From assembly GCA_030609325.1 (NCBI GenBank), contig JAUWCL010000003.1, positions 1 to 64,000 on the forward strand: a DNA stretch of 64,000 nt. Reading direction: 5' to 3'. Of the stretch, positions 36,301-43,949 are shown piece by piece (positions within the stretch are counted from its first letter, which is position 1; each line of letters opens with the position of its first letter). The notes beneath the pieces are model-generated. The model ran no database searches. It was not told where the DNA came from and saw only the letters and a list, made by a program, of their open reading frames with translations. A program made the translations under genes and the position numbers. Source of the stretch: Candidatus Krumholzibacteriota bacterium (GTDB lineage Bacteria > Krumholzibacteriota > Krumholzibacteriia > Krumholzibacteriales > Krumholzibacteriaceae).

Positions 36301-36933
36301 TCAGTTGCCGTGCAGCTTGAATCTGATCGGGACGGCCATACTGGCCCTCACCGGAACCGTCCTCTGCTTCGCAGGCCTGAAGAGGAACTTCCTCGCCGCC
36401 GCGACGGCCGCTTTCTCCATTGCAGGCGTCACGTCGGACTGGATGACCGAGGCGCTCTCCACCTTGCCGTCCTTTCCGACTACCACTCTCAGCAGTACCG
36501 TACCCTCGATACCGGCCTGTCTCGCCAGGGCGGGATAGCTCGGCGGGATGTACTTGATCAGCTGGGGCGGTTCGTCGAACGCGTAGAACTCCGAAGCCGA
36601 CTCGGACGGGGGCGGAGGCGGAGGCGGAAGGTTCTCGATGCGATCGAAACTCGTCGGGGCGATCTCGGTCTCCTCGTCCACTTCCTCGCCCTCCTCGGCG
36701 GCGATCGGGACCACGGGCTGGTCGATCTCCTTTGGAGGAGGCGGAAGCTCGAAGTCCTCGGCCGTATCGATCACGATGAACTCCTGTTCCTTCAGCACGT
36801 AAGGCTTGAATTCGAAGTGGGGTGAAAAGTAGATACCGACGAAATGCAGAACGAGCGTCGCGTAGAGCGAGTTTCGCAGATACCTGTTGTACCCCGCCTT
36901 GAATTTCTGGTTTGCAACAGCGACAACGGCCAC
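36301..36933 (-). CDS. tonB: TonB-family energy transducer
   Basis: The 210-residue protein spans from the inner membrane to outer-membrane receptors. A short cytosolic N-terminus and one helix (NSLYATLVLHFVGIYF) are followed by acidic and proline-rich linkers (ELPPPPKEI, NLPPPPPPPS). The C-terminal TonB domain is present with PPSYPALARQAGIEGTVLLRVVVGKDGKVESASVIQS and FLFRPAKQ. The start is GTG at 36933. It is the last gene of exbB-exbD-exbD-tonB and should serve the TonB-dependent receptor at 43950. The periplasmic linker is short for a TonB, about 95 residues. Confidence 0.93.
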   Translation of the reverse strand: MAVVAVANQKFKAGYNRYLRNSLYATLVLHFVGIYFSPHFEFKPYVLKEQEFIVIDTAEDFELPPPPKEIDQPVVPIAAEEGEEVDEETEIAPTSFDRIENLPPPPPPPSESASEFYAFDEPPQLIKYIPPSYPALARQAGIEGTVLLRVVVGKDGKVESASVIQSDVTPAMEKAAVAAARKFLFRPAKQRTVPVRASMAVPIRFKLHGN

Positions 36934-36955
36934 GAAGGCCCCCTTTTCCGATTAT

Positions 36956-37363
36956 CTACTCTTCATCACCGACTGAGACGAATGTCACGTTTACGGCGTT
37001 CGCTTCCTTCAGCTGGTCCATTATGCGGGAAACCAGTTCATATTTCGTCCGCCTGTCGACGTTGAAGGCGACGATGAGGCTCCTGTTCTCCTCGAACCGT
37101 TTCGATACCACAGCGTCGATCAGCTCGACCTGTACCAGCTTGTCGTTGATGCTGACCCTGCTGAACCGGTCGGCCCAGATATTTATGAGCTTCTCCCGAT
37201 CGAGCTGCGCGCCCGTTTCGGCCCGCGGCAGGGAGATCGGAAGTCCCTCTTCCATCTTGAAGATCGTCGTAACCATGAAGAAGATCAACAGGAGGAAGAT
37301 GATATCGGCCATCGACCCTGTCGGAATCGAACTCTGAACACCCTGTTTCTTTGTAATCTTCAA
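36956..37363 (-). CDS. exbD: ExbD/TolR-type proton-channel subunit, second copy
   Basis: A 135-residue protein with a short cytosolic N-terminus, one membrane helix and a periplasmic domain. The channel Asp is present (Asp20 in SMADIIFLLLIFFMV). The periplasmic part includes ENRSLIVAFNVDRRTKYELVSRIMDQLKEA, typical of ExbD/TolR. It lies 15 bp after the first exbD and 22 bp before tonB. Two non-identical ExbD proteins with one ExbB may form a heterodimeric stator plug. Confidence 0.93.
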   Translation of the reverse strand: MKITKKQGVQSSIPTGSMADIIFLLLIFFMVTTIFKMEEGLPISLPRAETGAQLDREKLINIWADRFSRVSINDKLVQVELIDAVVSKRFEENRSLIVAFNVDRRTKYELVSRIMDQLKEANAVNVTFVSVGDEE

Positions 37364-37378
37364 GGCGTCTCTCCTCTG

Positions 37379-37786
37379 TTAACCGCTCTTCATCGTCCTC
37401 AGCGATATCCTCTCGGCGTTGGCGAGCCTCAGCTCATCGAGGATGTCGATCATCACGGCATATTCGGCGTCGGGATGCGTCTCGATGACGACGACCAGCT
37501 TGGGGTTGGCGATGAGCTTGTTCTCGACGATCTGCCTGAGATCACTGAGCCCTACCGGTCCCGTACCCCTGATGACGATCGATCCGTTGGCAAACGCCTG
37601 GATCGTGAGAACGTTGTCCCTCTTTAGCTTTACCGACTTGGACTGCTGCCCCGGAAGGGCCATCGGCAGTCCCCTCTCGACCGCGAACATCGTGCTCACC
37701 AGGAAGAAGATGAGCAGAAGAAAGTTGATGTCCGACATCGAGGCGGTGCTGAAATCGGAGCTGACCTTGCTTCTCTTCTTGATCAT
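37379..37786 (-). CDS. exbD: ExbD/TolR-type proton-channel subunit, first copy
   Basis: A 135-residue ExbD homologue. The single helix carries the conserved Asp19 (SMSDINFLLLIFFLV). The periplasmic domain contains GLSDLRQIVENKLIANPKLVVVIETHPDAEYAVMIDILDELRLA. It differs from the second copy through most of its length but keeps the same size and layout, suggesting an old duplication with specialised partners. It lies 20 bp after exbB. Confidence 0.93.
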   Translation of the reverse strand: MIKKRSKVSSDFSTASMSDINFLLLIFFLVSTMFAVERGLPMALPGQQSKSVKLKRDNVLTIQAFANGSIVIRGTGPVGLSDLRQIVENKLIANPKLVVVIETHPDAEYAVMIDILDELRLANAERISLRTMKSG

Positions 37787-37806
37787 TTTCTGTTACTCCG
37801 GACGGG

Positions 37807-38667
37807 TTACTGGCCCATACCCATCTCAATGAGCTCGTTGACGAGCTCGGCCGAGGCCTCCTCCATCTCGAGAACGAATCTGTCGATCTGGGAGACGAAG
37901 AACGAATGGCCGATACTCGCCGGAATGGCAATAATAAGACCGGTCGCCGTGGTGATGAGCGCCTCCTCGATACCGGAGGCCACCACCTTCGCGCTGACCT
38001 GCTCGGCCGCCGCGATAGCGGCGAACGCGCTGATCATTCCGGATACCGTTCCGAGGAACCCGAGGAGCGGAGCGACCTGCGCGACGGTAGCGATCGCGAC
38101 CAGTCCCCTCTCGAGGAACGAGGTCTCGATACTGCCCGCCGTCTCGATAGCCTCTTTCACCGCGTCGGGACCGCGGCCCGCCCGGAGCAGGCCGGAGTGG
38201 AGCACCGCGGCGATCGGACCCCTCGTCCTCTCGCAGACACGCATCGCTCCATCGACGCCTTCCGAACGTATCGCCGAAAGCACGTCGGACATCAGTTTTC
38301 TGATGTTGACGCGGGCGCGCGACAGGGTCACGAGCCTCTCGATGATAAAGACGACGCCGATGATCGACGCTAAAAGCAGGGCGTGCATGAAGTTTCCGCC
38401 CTGGGTGTACTTCGCACCGATACCGCTGTGCTTGAGGTTGTAAAGAACGACGCCGAGCCTCTTCTTCTCAGCCATATCCTTGACAGCCTTTGCGACCACC
38501 ATCGAGTCTTTCTTTGCGGTGGCCAGTGAATCGGTCTCGGCCTGGACGGTGAATTCAGACTCAACGGTCTCCTCGACTTCCTGGGCCACAACGGCGACGG
38601 AAGCGAATGCGACGAGGAGAACCGATATGAGAAGAATCGACCTGACCGAAGAGTTTGTCTTTACCAT
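37807..38667 (-). CDS. exbB: ExbB/TolQ-type proton-channel subunit with N-terminal extension
   Basis: A 286-residue inner-membrane protein. The ExbB core has three helices (from about residues 93, 195 and 240). The conserved TM2-TM3 part reads GLVAIATVAQVAPLLGFLGTVSGMISAF and EEALITTATGLIIAIPASIGHSFF. Ahead of helix 1 lies a signal-peptide-like segment (through about Ala27) and some 60 polar, acidic residues, so mature protein would begin with a periplasmic domain absent from enterobacterial ExbB. It uses proton motive force to drive TonB. It has its own promoter at 38827-38855. Confidence 0.92.
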   Translation of the reverse strand: MVKTNSSVRSILLISVLLVAFASVAVVAQEVEETVESEFTVQAETDSLATAKKDSMVVAKAVKDMAEKKRLGVVLYNLKHSGIGAKYTQGGNFMHALLLASIIGVVFIIERLVTLSRARVNIRKLMSDVLSAIRSEGVDGAMRVCERTRGPIAAVLHSGLLRAGRGPDAVKEAIETAGSIETSFLERGLVAIATVAQVAPLLGFLGTVSGMISAFAAIAAAEQVSAKVVASGIEEALITTATGLIIAIPASIGHSFFVSQIDRFVLEMEEASAELVNELIEMGMGQ

Positions 38668-38826
38668 GCGACGCGCTCCTTTGGGGATAAACAGTACCTG
38701 TGGCGTACTTTCGTTCAGTTACGGATTTTCCGTTGAAATAGTCGAGAGGCTCAATCTTCACGACCATGTCGGAAGAACTGTTCGGGAAACACGCAAATCA
38801 GCCCGTATCAGCCTCTTAACTGCTGT

Positions 38827-38855
38827 AAAATACTTTATGGAAACCCCCTTGTCAA
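38827..38855 (-). promoter_or_regulatory. Promoter of exbB-exbD-exbD-tonB
   Basis: On the minus strand a perfect TTGACA (38855-38850) and TATTTT (38832-38827) are 17 bp apart. The start is predicted near 38820, about 150 nt before exbB. It lies just past the end of the GWxTD-family gene, so the Exb-Ton genes can be expressed apart from the receptor operon. Confidence 0.6.
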
Positions 38856-38896
38856 CGAAAAATTCTCGGGGCCCGTTCCGGCGCTCTCTATCGGCG

Positions 38897-40408
38897 TCAT
38901 TCCTCCACAAACGACGCGCCGAAGCCCTCGAATTCCTCGGAAGTGCCTACCAGCATGTAGTTTCCGATACCGTCCTTATCGACGAACAGATACCTCATAC
39001 CGGCCTCACCCATCATTATCCTGTCCCTTTCGAGCAGCGGATCGCCCCGCATCGAGTACATCCACAGCTCATACCCCCCGGTGTCCATCCCACCACCCCT
39101 GTAGGGCCTCTGAATATTGCTCGTCGTTTCCTTCATCATCGCGTAATCGGTGCCGGGGCCCTTGTAGGTGCTGTGGATGATAACCTTGTACTTGTCCTCG
39201 AGCTTGCCGAGCGTCTCGTTCAGATCGATCCTGTTGAAGGGAACGCTCTCCGAGATTATCTCGTCCGGCGGACCCAGCTTTATATAGAGCTGTCCCCGGA
39301 CTGTAAGCGCGCCCCTCGTACCGCCGCCGGCAAAACTCGCGTCGGCGTACCTTACGCGGTTCTGGAATATTTCGTACAGTTCGTTTACAGCCGTATGCGG
39401 CGTCGGGTCGATCTTCTTCCAGTAGGCGGTCAGCACCCGTTCCTGCTCGCCGATGCTCATCCTGCGGAACTCGGTGAATTCGGAATCGCGGAAGAGGATC
39501 CTCGCCTCGACCAGGACATCCCTCCGCGGCTTCTGCCAGTTGAGCAGCTGCCACGCGACGCTGAATTCCTTCGCCGACGCGGCTCTCAGCGCACCGCCGT
39601 AGAGTACCTCCACCCTGGCCATGTAGTTGCCCGCCGGCCAGGTGTTGACGTCGAACGATCCGAAGATCAGTATCCTGCCGTTCTTTACCGGAACGAGACC
39701 TCTCTTCGAGCCTGCCGTTTCTCCCTTTGAATCGAGGACGGACAGGTAGACGTCGACCGAATCGGGGACATCCCCGTCCGGCATCAGGCCGCTGGCGAAA
39801 AACGACAGGGTATCGTTCTTCAGCCCGTAGATCTGCATCGGATTGGGAACGTATCGTCCGCCGCTCTCGCGACTCCAGATCAGCACCGGATCACTGAGGG
39901 CCACGCGGTCCGGGGAGAAACCGACGATCTCTATCTCAAGATCCTTTATCTCCGAATTGTAATGCTTGCGCTTGACCAGGTCCATAAGTGTCTTTTTGCT
40001 GCGCTGGAGGTCCTCGATCCGGACATCGATCGTGTAGCTTCCCGGATCGACGGAACTGGAATCGGACATGTAGATAAATCCTGAAAGATCATCGATCAGG
40101 GGCTTCGTGTCGCGTTGATCCCTGATCACGAGGCCCTTCTCGTGGATCTTCTCGTCGCCTCGCATAAGCACGAGGGCCACCTTTACCGCGGCCTCGAACG
40201 ATCCGTCCTGTTCCTTGTAGTGGATCTCCTTGACGGGAATGGCGATCTGGAAGAGCCCGAGGGTCCTTCCATTCTCCAGGGGAATGGCGGAGGTGTCGAG
40301 GAAGAACTCGAAATCACCTTCCCCCCTTGCGATCTGCCCTGTTGCTGCCGGCGCCAGCAGCAACAGGACGATCATTGTCATCAGTGTGATGTTTCGCGTT
40401 TCTCTCAT
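38897..40408 (-). CDS. GWxTD-family exported protein with altered motif
   Basis: The 503-residue protein has a signal peptide (MTMIVLLLLAPAATG). N-terminal beta-sandwich regions (GRTLGLFQIAIPVKEIHYKE, SYTIDVRIEDLQRSKKTLMDL) follow, with a middle domain like that of the other GWxTD protein (NMARVEVLYGG-type strands). The C-terminal domain has EQERVLTAYWKKIDPTPHTAVNELYEIFQNRV. Where GWxTD would stand, the sequence reads GALTVRGQLYIKLGPPDEI: the GxxYIxxGPPD core is kept but Gly-Trp-x-Thr-Asp is not. It is the last gene of the receptor operon, 41 bp after the PorV-like gene. The function is unknown. Confidence 0.7.
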   Translation of the reverse strand: MRETRNITLMTMIVLLLLAPAATGQIARGEGDFEFFLDTSAIPLENGRTLGLFQIAIPVKEIHYKEQDGSFEAAVKVALVLMRGDEKIHEKGLVIRDQRDTKPLIDDLSGFIYMSDSSSVDPGSYTIDVRIEDLQRSKKTLMDLVKRKHYNSEIKDLEIEIVGFSPDRVALSDPVLIWSRESGGRYVPNPMQIYGLKNDTLSFFASGLMPDGDVPDSVDVYLSVLDSKGETAGSKRGLVPVKNGRILIFGSFDVNTWPAGNYMARVEVLYGGALRAASAKEFSVAWQLLNWQKPRRDVLVEARILFRDSEFTEFRRMSIGEQERVLTAYWKKIDPTPHTAVNELYEIFQNRVRYADASFAGGGTRGALTVRGQLYIKLGPPDEIISESVPFNRIDLNETLGKLEDKYKVIIHSTYKGPGTDYAMMKETTSNIQRPYRGGGMDTGGYELWMYSMRGDPLLERDRIMMGEAGMRYLFVDKDGIGNYMLVGTSEEFEGFGASFVEE

Positions 40409-40449
40409 AACAGACCGGGCCTCAGGCGGCCCGGCGCCCTCCCCTCAGC

Positions 40450-41394
40450 CTAGTAACTGAAATTGAGGGTGAAGCGGTGAGCCTGCCCAAGAAAACCAAG
40501 GTCCTCCCAAGCGTAATCGAAACCGATATCGGAAGTCTGGCTCGTGTCGAACCTGAATCCGACTCCCCACGCGAGACCCTGCGTATCGTAACCGATGTTG
40601 TATCCGGAACGCAGGTAGAAAAACTCGTTGAATCCGTACTCGAACCCTACGTTCATCCTCTCCTTGTTGTCGGCAGGATGGGTGAACTCTCCGGCCGCGA
40701 GCAGAGCATGAGCGCCTCTCCTGTAGGCATCCACGCTGAGGCCCAACTTGAAAAGGAGCGGCATCTTCGAGGCCCGGTCATCGAAGTCGACCTCTGCGCC
40801 GAAACTCTGAATCATCATGCCGAGCTTCATACCCCGGATACCGATCCGGTAGATGAAGCCGCCGTCGAACGCTATCGTCTGGACGCTCTTGTCGGCCAGG
40901 CCCATATGGATAAAATGTGCCGTGATACCGGCGGAGAACCTGTCGGTGAACCACATCGCGTACGACAGGCCGAAAGACATGTCGCCGGCGTCGAAGTACC
41001 GGTTCGTCCCCTCAGGCATATAGATCGTGCGCTCGAGCTGGGGATCCATCGTCAAGGCCCTCGCACTGATCCCCCAGGTTCCGGGGAGATACGGAGTGGA
41101 AAACGTCGCACCGACGAAATAGATGTCGACGTCAGCCGGCCACGTGACCGAATTGAGAGTCACCTGTGTCCTTGTCTGCGCGACTATACCGGCCGGGTTC
41201 CAGTAGATCGCGGTAGCACCGTCGGCGACCGCCGTATACGCGCTACCCATTCCGACCGCCCTCGCCGAGACGCCGATCTTCAGAAACGGGGCCGCGTATG
41301 TGCCCACCTTTTCGAACGGCTTGGTCCCGCCGTAAGCGATGCCGGGCGCCAGCATCATCACCACGACCAACCCGAGAAACACCTTGCGAAACAT
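40450..41394 (-). CDS. PorV/PorQ-family outer-membrane protein
   Basis: The 314-residue protein starts at ATG 41394 behind AGGAGGT; the upstream GTG at 41427 would precede the signal peptide (FRKVFLGLVVVMMLAPGIAYG). The family opening is clear: FLKIGVSARAVGMGSAYTAVADGATAIYWNPAG, a FadL-like barrel start shared by PorV and PorQ. Beta strands follow to the end (RFTLNFSY). In Bacteroidetes PorV carries T9SS cargo to the surface. In other FCB-type genomes its role is open. It lies between a FlgD-tailed secreted protein and a GWxTD-family protein, which suggests it helps that cargo reach or stay at the surface. Confidence 0.85.
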   Translation of the reverse strand: MFRKVFLGLVVVMMLAPGIAYGGTKPFEKVGTYAAPFLKIGVSARAVGMGSAYTAVADGATAIYWNPAGIVAQTRTQVTLNSVTWPADVDIYFVGATFSTPYLPGTWGISARALTMDPQLERTIYMPEGTNRYFDAGDMSFGLSYAMWFTDRFSAGITAHFIHMGLADKSVQTIAFDGGFIYRIGIRGMKLGMMIQSFGAEVDFDDRASKMPLLFKLGLSVDAYRRGAHALLAAGEFTHPADNKERMNVGFEYGFNEFFYLRSGYNIGYDTQGLAWGVGFRFDTSQTSDIGFDYAWEDLGFLGQAHRFTLNFSY

Positions 41395-41427
41395 CACCAG
41401 ACCTCCTGAAATTGATCTCACCGTCAT

Positions 41428-43914
41428 TTATCTGATAATCACGAACTTTCCGATAGTCCTGTTGAACTCGCCGTCGTCCGGCTCCACCGAGAAGAGGTAG
41501 ACGCCGCTGGTCACATTCTGACCGTTGCGGGATACCAGATCCCATCTCAGCGTACCCCGTCCCCCCGAGCCGTCGTGGTACAGCTCCTCGACGAGATCGC
41601 CGGAGAGCGTATATATCCTGACCGTGCTCCTGCATGCGGGCAGATTTCTGAACTCGACTTTGATGCCGGTCGGGTCGTCCATATTGGGTTCGAGACTCCA
41701 CGGCGCCATCGATTCCGTTGTTGCCGGATTGGGCACGACGTACACCTCGTCGTCCAGGTATTCCTCCGTCGCCTGAGCGTCGGAGAGAGGCACCGCGTAC
41801 TGGAAATTCGACGACGGATCACCGTACTTGTTGGGCTTGACCGGCGTACCATCGATCAGCAGGTGATCGTAAGCCGTGATGCTGTAGAAATAGTGCATGC
41901 CGTTATGCACGTCCCTGTCGTCGAACTGGTAGTACTGCAGTCCGCCCTCGAAGCCGAGGTTGTGCCTCGCGAGCGACTCGAGTGTGTCGCACTGGAGATT
42001 GCTCATCCCGGGCGGGCAGGGAACAGTATCGAGCGGATAGTACCAGAGGTTCTCCTCGAAGTATGCTATCAGCTCATCCTTCTTGTTGTCGTCGAGATCC
42101 TTGAGAGGCTCGTATTCCCATCCTCCCTCGGATACCGGTTTCTTGAAATCGTGGTCGGGCAGAATGCTGTTGATCAGGTCCCTCTCTTCGAGGAGCTGCC
42201 ACAGCTCTCTTGCCGGTCCGCTGAGCACCGAGGTGCCGAGGGGCCTTTTCCATCCGTCGGCCCTCCAGATCCTGTATCCCTCGAAGTCTAACTCGAGCGT
42301 CGAGACGTCCGGGGTGACCTCGCTGAAATTGTCCCAGAGGAGGACGATCCTGTGGTCGTAGGGAAGGATCCTCATGTTCGGTGGAGGCGGCGCCGAACCT
42401 ACGAGCCAGTGGACGTTGGTCTCCTTGCCACCCACACCGGTCTGATAATCTTCGAAGACCGCATCGCCCTTCGGGCAATCCGATTCCCAGAGATCTATCT
42501 CCTCGAAGCAATCGTTGTTTATCCAGAGGATTTCGCCCCTGGCCGCTGCCAGGAGCTCGAGATCGGCGTCGCACGAATCGGGATCGATACCGCTTACCGG
42601 TCCGTGTAACGGCGTCTCCCTGCCGAGGACTCCCGTCTGGGGGTTACCGTCGATATCAAACCAGTTGCCCTGGTACGCCATCGCCGCGCTCGCCGCAGAG
42701 GCAAGCATGCCCTCGAGGCCCTCGCCCATGACGAACGCTACCTGGAGTGTCATCGTGCTGTCGGGAAGCAGCTCTCGGAAGGGGCCTGTGGCCATCAGCA
42801 TCCTGTAATCGCGCGGGACTTCAGCGTTACGGTCCTCGCTTCCCTTGCTCATCAGCTCGTAACGCTGGTAATCGTTCGTCGGGTCGCCGCCGTTCTCATA
42901 GGGCTGATCACCCGAGAAGTTCTGGTACGACGTAATACCGACCTTCTTCGGCGCGTTGTCGCCGAGCGGATCGATATCGTGGCCGAGGAAGATGATGCCG
43001 AGGTAGCCTGTCGTCATCCCCTCGTCGCCGTCCTTGTCGTAGAAGTAGGCGACGCTCATCCTCACCGGCACCTGCCTCTCGCCCTTCTGCGCGCAGCGGA
43101 TTCCCTTCCAGAGACCGGTGCAGTCGTCCATCCAGTACTGCTCGCGGTCGCGCGGGCCGGCGTCGCCGTCGGCGAAGAAACCGACGTAGACATCCTCGAT
43201 GATATCGGAGCCGTAGTTCATGATCTTGTACTCGATGCCGACGAAGTCGTAGAACTGCTCCTCTTCCCACTGGTAGCTCTCCTGCCTCACGAACAGGTGA
43301 AGGGGAGTATGCTCGGGGTAGACCTGGACGGCGTTCGCCTCATCATCGGTGTACCAGCAGGTGAACATCTGCTTGCCGATCGCGGCGAAATCCTCGTCGA
43401 TCTTCCCGTCGCCGTCGTCGTCCTCGCCGTTCTGCCAGTCCTCATCGACCAAACCGTCCTTGTCGTCGTCGGCGGGGCTCGGCAGCCTCGCTCCGTTCTG
43501 GATACCTTCGAATGCCGTGTAGATCTTCGCGTTCGGGTCCTCCGTCCCGGGGGGCCTGAGCTCGATCTGGTACGCGCCGGTCGAAACGACGGGGATACCG
43601 CCCTTTCTCGCCCCGATCCATAGTCCGGCGATGTAAAGGTATTCCACGCCCGAGTTGGCCGGCCACTGCGCCGAGGGATACTCGGCCGTCGGCCAGTTCG
43701 AGCCGGGATACGACCCGAAGCAGCCCCAGTTGCATACATGCATCTGGAGGTTCCCGACATTATGTATGCCGGTCCCGTCGAACACCCAGATCTGATCGAG
43801 CTGCTTGAGTTTGTCGCTCCACTCCCTGTCTTCCTTCCTGGCAGAAGCCGGAGAATGAAGCAGGAAGATCAGAACCGCAGCAAGAGCGATCAGCATGCAT
43901 CCCTTGCGTATCAT
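41428..43914 (-). CDS. Large secreted protein with FlgD/Por-type C-terminal domain
   Basis: The 828-residue protein starts at ATG 43914 behind GGAGGT, followed by a signal peptide (MLIALAAVLIFLLHSPASA). The N-terminal half contains GVEYLYIAGLWIGARKGG and two acidic calcium-type loops, DDDKDGLVDED and DDDGDGKIDED (about 149-176). Then comes a large beta-rich region with YDFVGIEYKIMNYGSD and FFADGDAGPRD, and a fibronectin-like stretch (NMRILPYDHRIVLLWDN...FEGYRIWRADGW). The end is a FlgD-like/T9SS-type domain: VYVVPNPA, VRIYTLSGDLVEEL, GTLRWDLVSRNGQNVTSGVYLFSV and KFVIIR. No catalytic motif is recognised. It sits between the receptor gene (35 bp before) and the PorV-like gene (33 bp after), so it is probably displayed at the cell surface and works with the receptor. 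Confidence 0.75.
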   Translation of the reverse strand: MIRKGCMLIALAAVLIFLLHSPASARKEDREWSDKLKQLDQIWVFDGTGIHNVGNLQMHVCNWGCFGSYPGSNWPTAEYPSAQWPANSGVEYLYIAGLWIGARKGGIPVVSTGAYQIELRPPGTEDPNAKIYTAFEGIQNGARLPSPADDDKDGLVDEDWQNGEDDDGDGKIDEDFAAIGKQMFTCWYTDDEANAVQVYPEHTPLHLFVRQESYQWEEEQFYDFVGIEYKIMNYGSDIIEDVYVGFFADGDAGPRDREQYWMDDCTGLWKGIRCAQKGERQVPVRMSVAYFYDKDGDEGMTTGYLGIIFLGHDIDPLGDNAPKKVGITSYQNFSGDQPYENGGDPTNDYQRYELMSKGSEDRNAEVPRDYRMLMATGPFRELLPDSTMTLQVAFVMGEGLEGMLASAASAAMAYQGNWFDIDGNPQTGVLGRETPLHGPVSGIDPDSCDADLELLAAARGEILWINNDCFEEIDLWESDCPKGDAVFEDYQTGVGGKETNVHWLVGSAPPPPNMRILPYDHRIVLLWDNFSEVTPDVSTLELDFEGYRIWRADGWKRPLGTSVLSGPARELWQLLEERDLINSILPDHDFKKPVSEGGWEYEPLKDLDDNKKDELIAYFEENLWYYPLDTVPCPPGMSNLQCDTLESLARHNLGFEGGLQYYQFDDRDVHNGMHYFYSITAYDHLLIDGTPVKPNKYGDPSSNFQYAVPLSDAQATEEYLDDEVYVVPNPATTESMAPWSLEPNMDDPTGIKVEFRNLPACRSTVRIYTLSGDLVEELYHDGSGGRGTLRWDLVSRNGQNVTSGVYLFSVEPDDGEFNRTIGKFVIIR

Positions 43915-43949
43915 CGTTGGGACCTCCAATATCTCTCCACAGATTTTTC

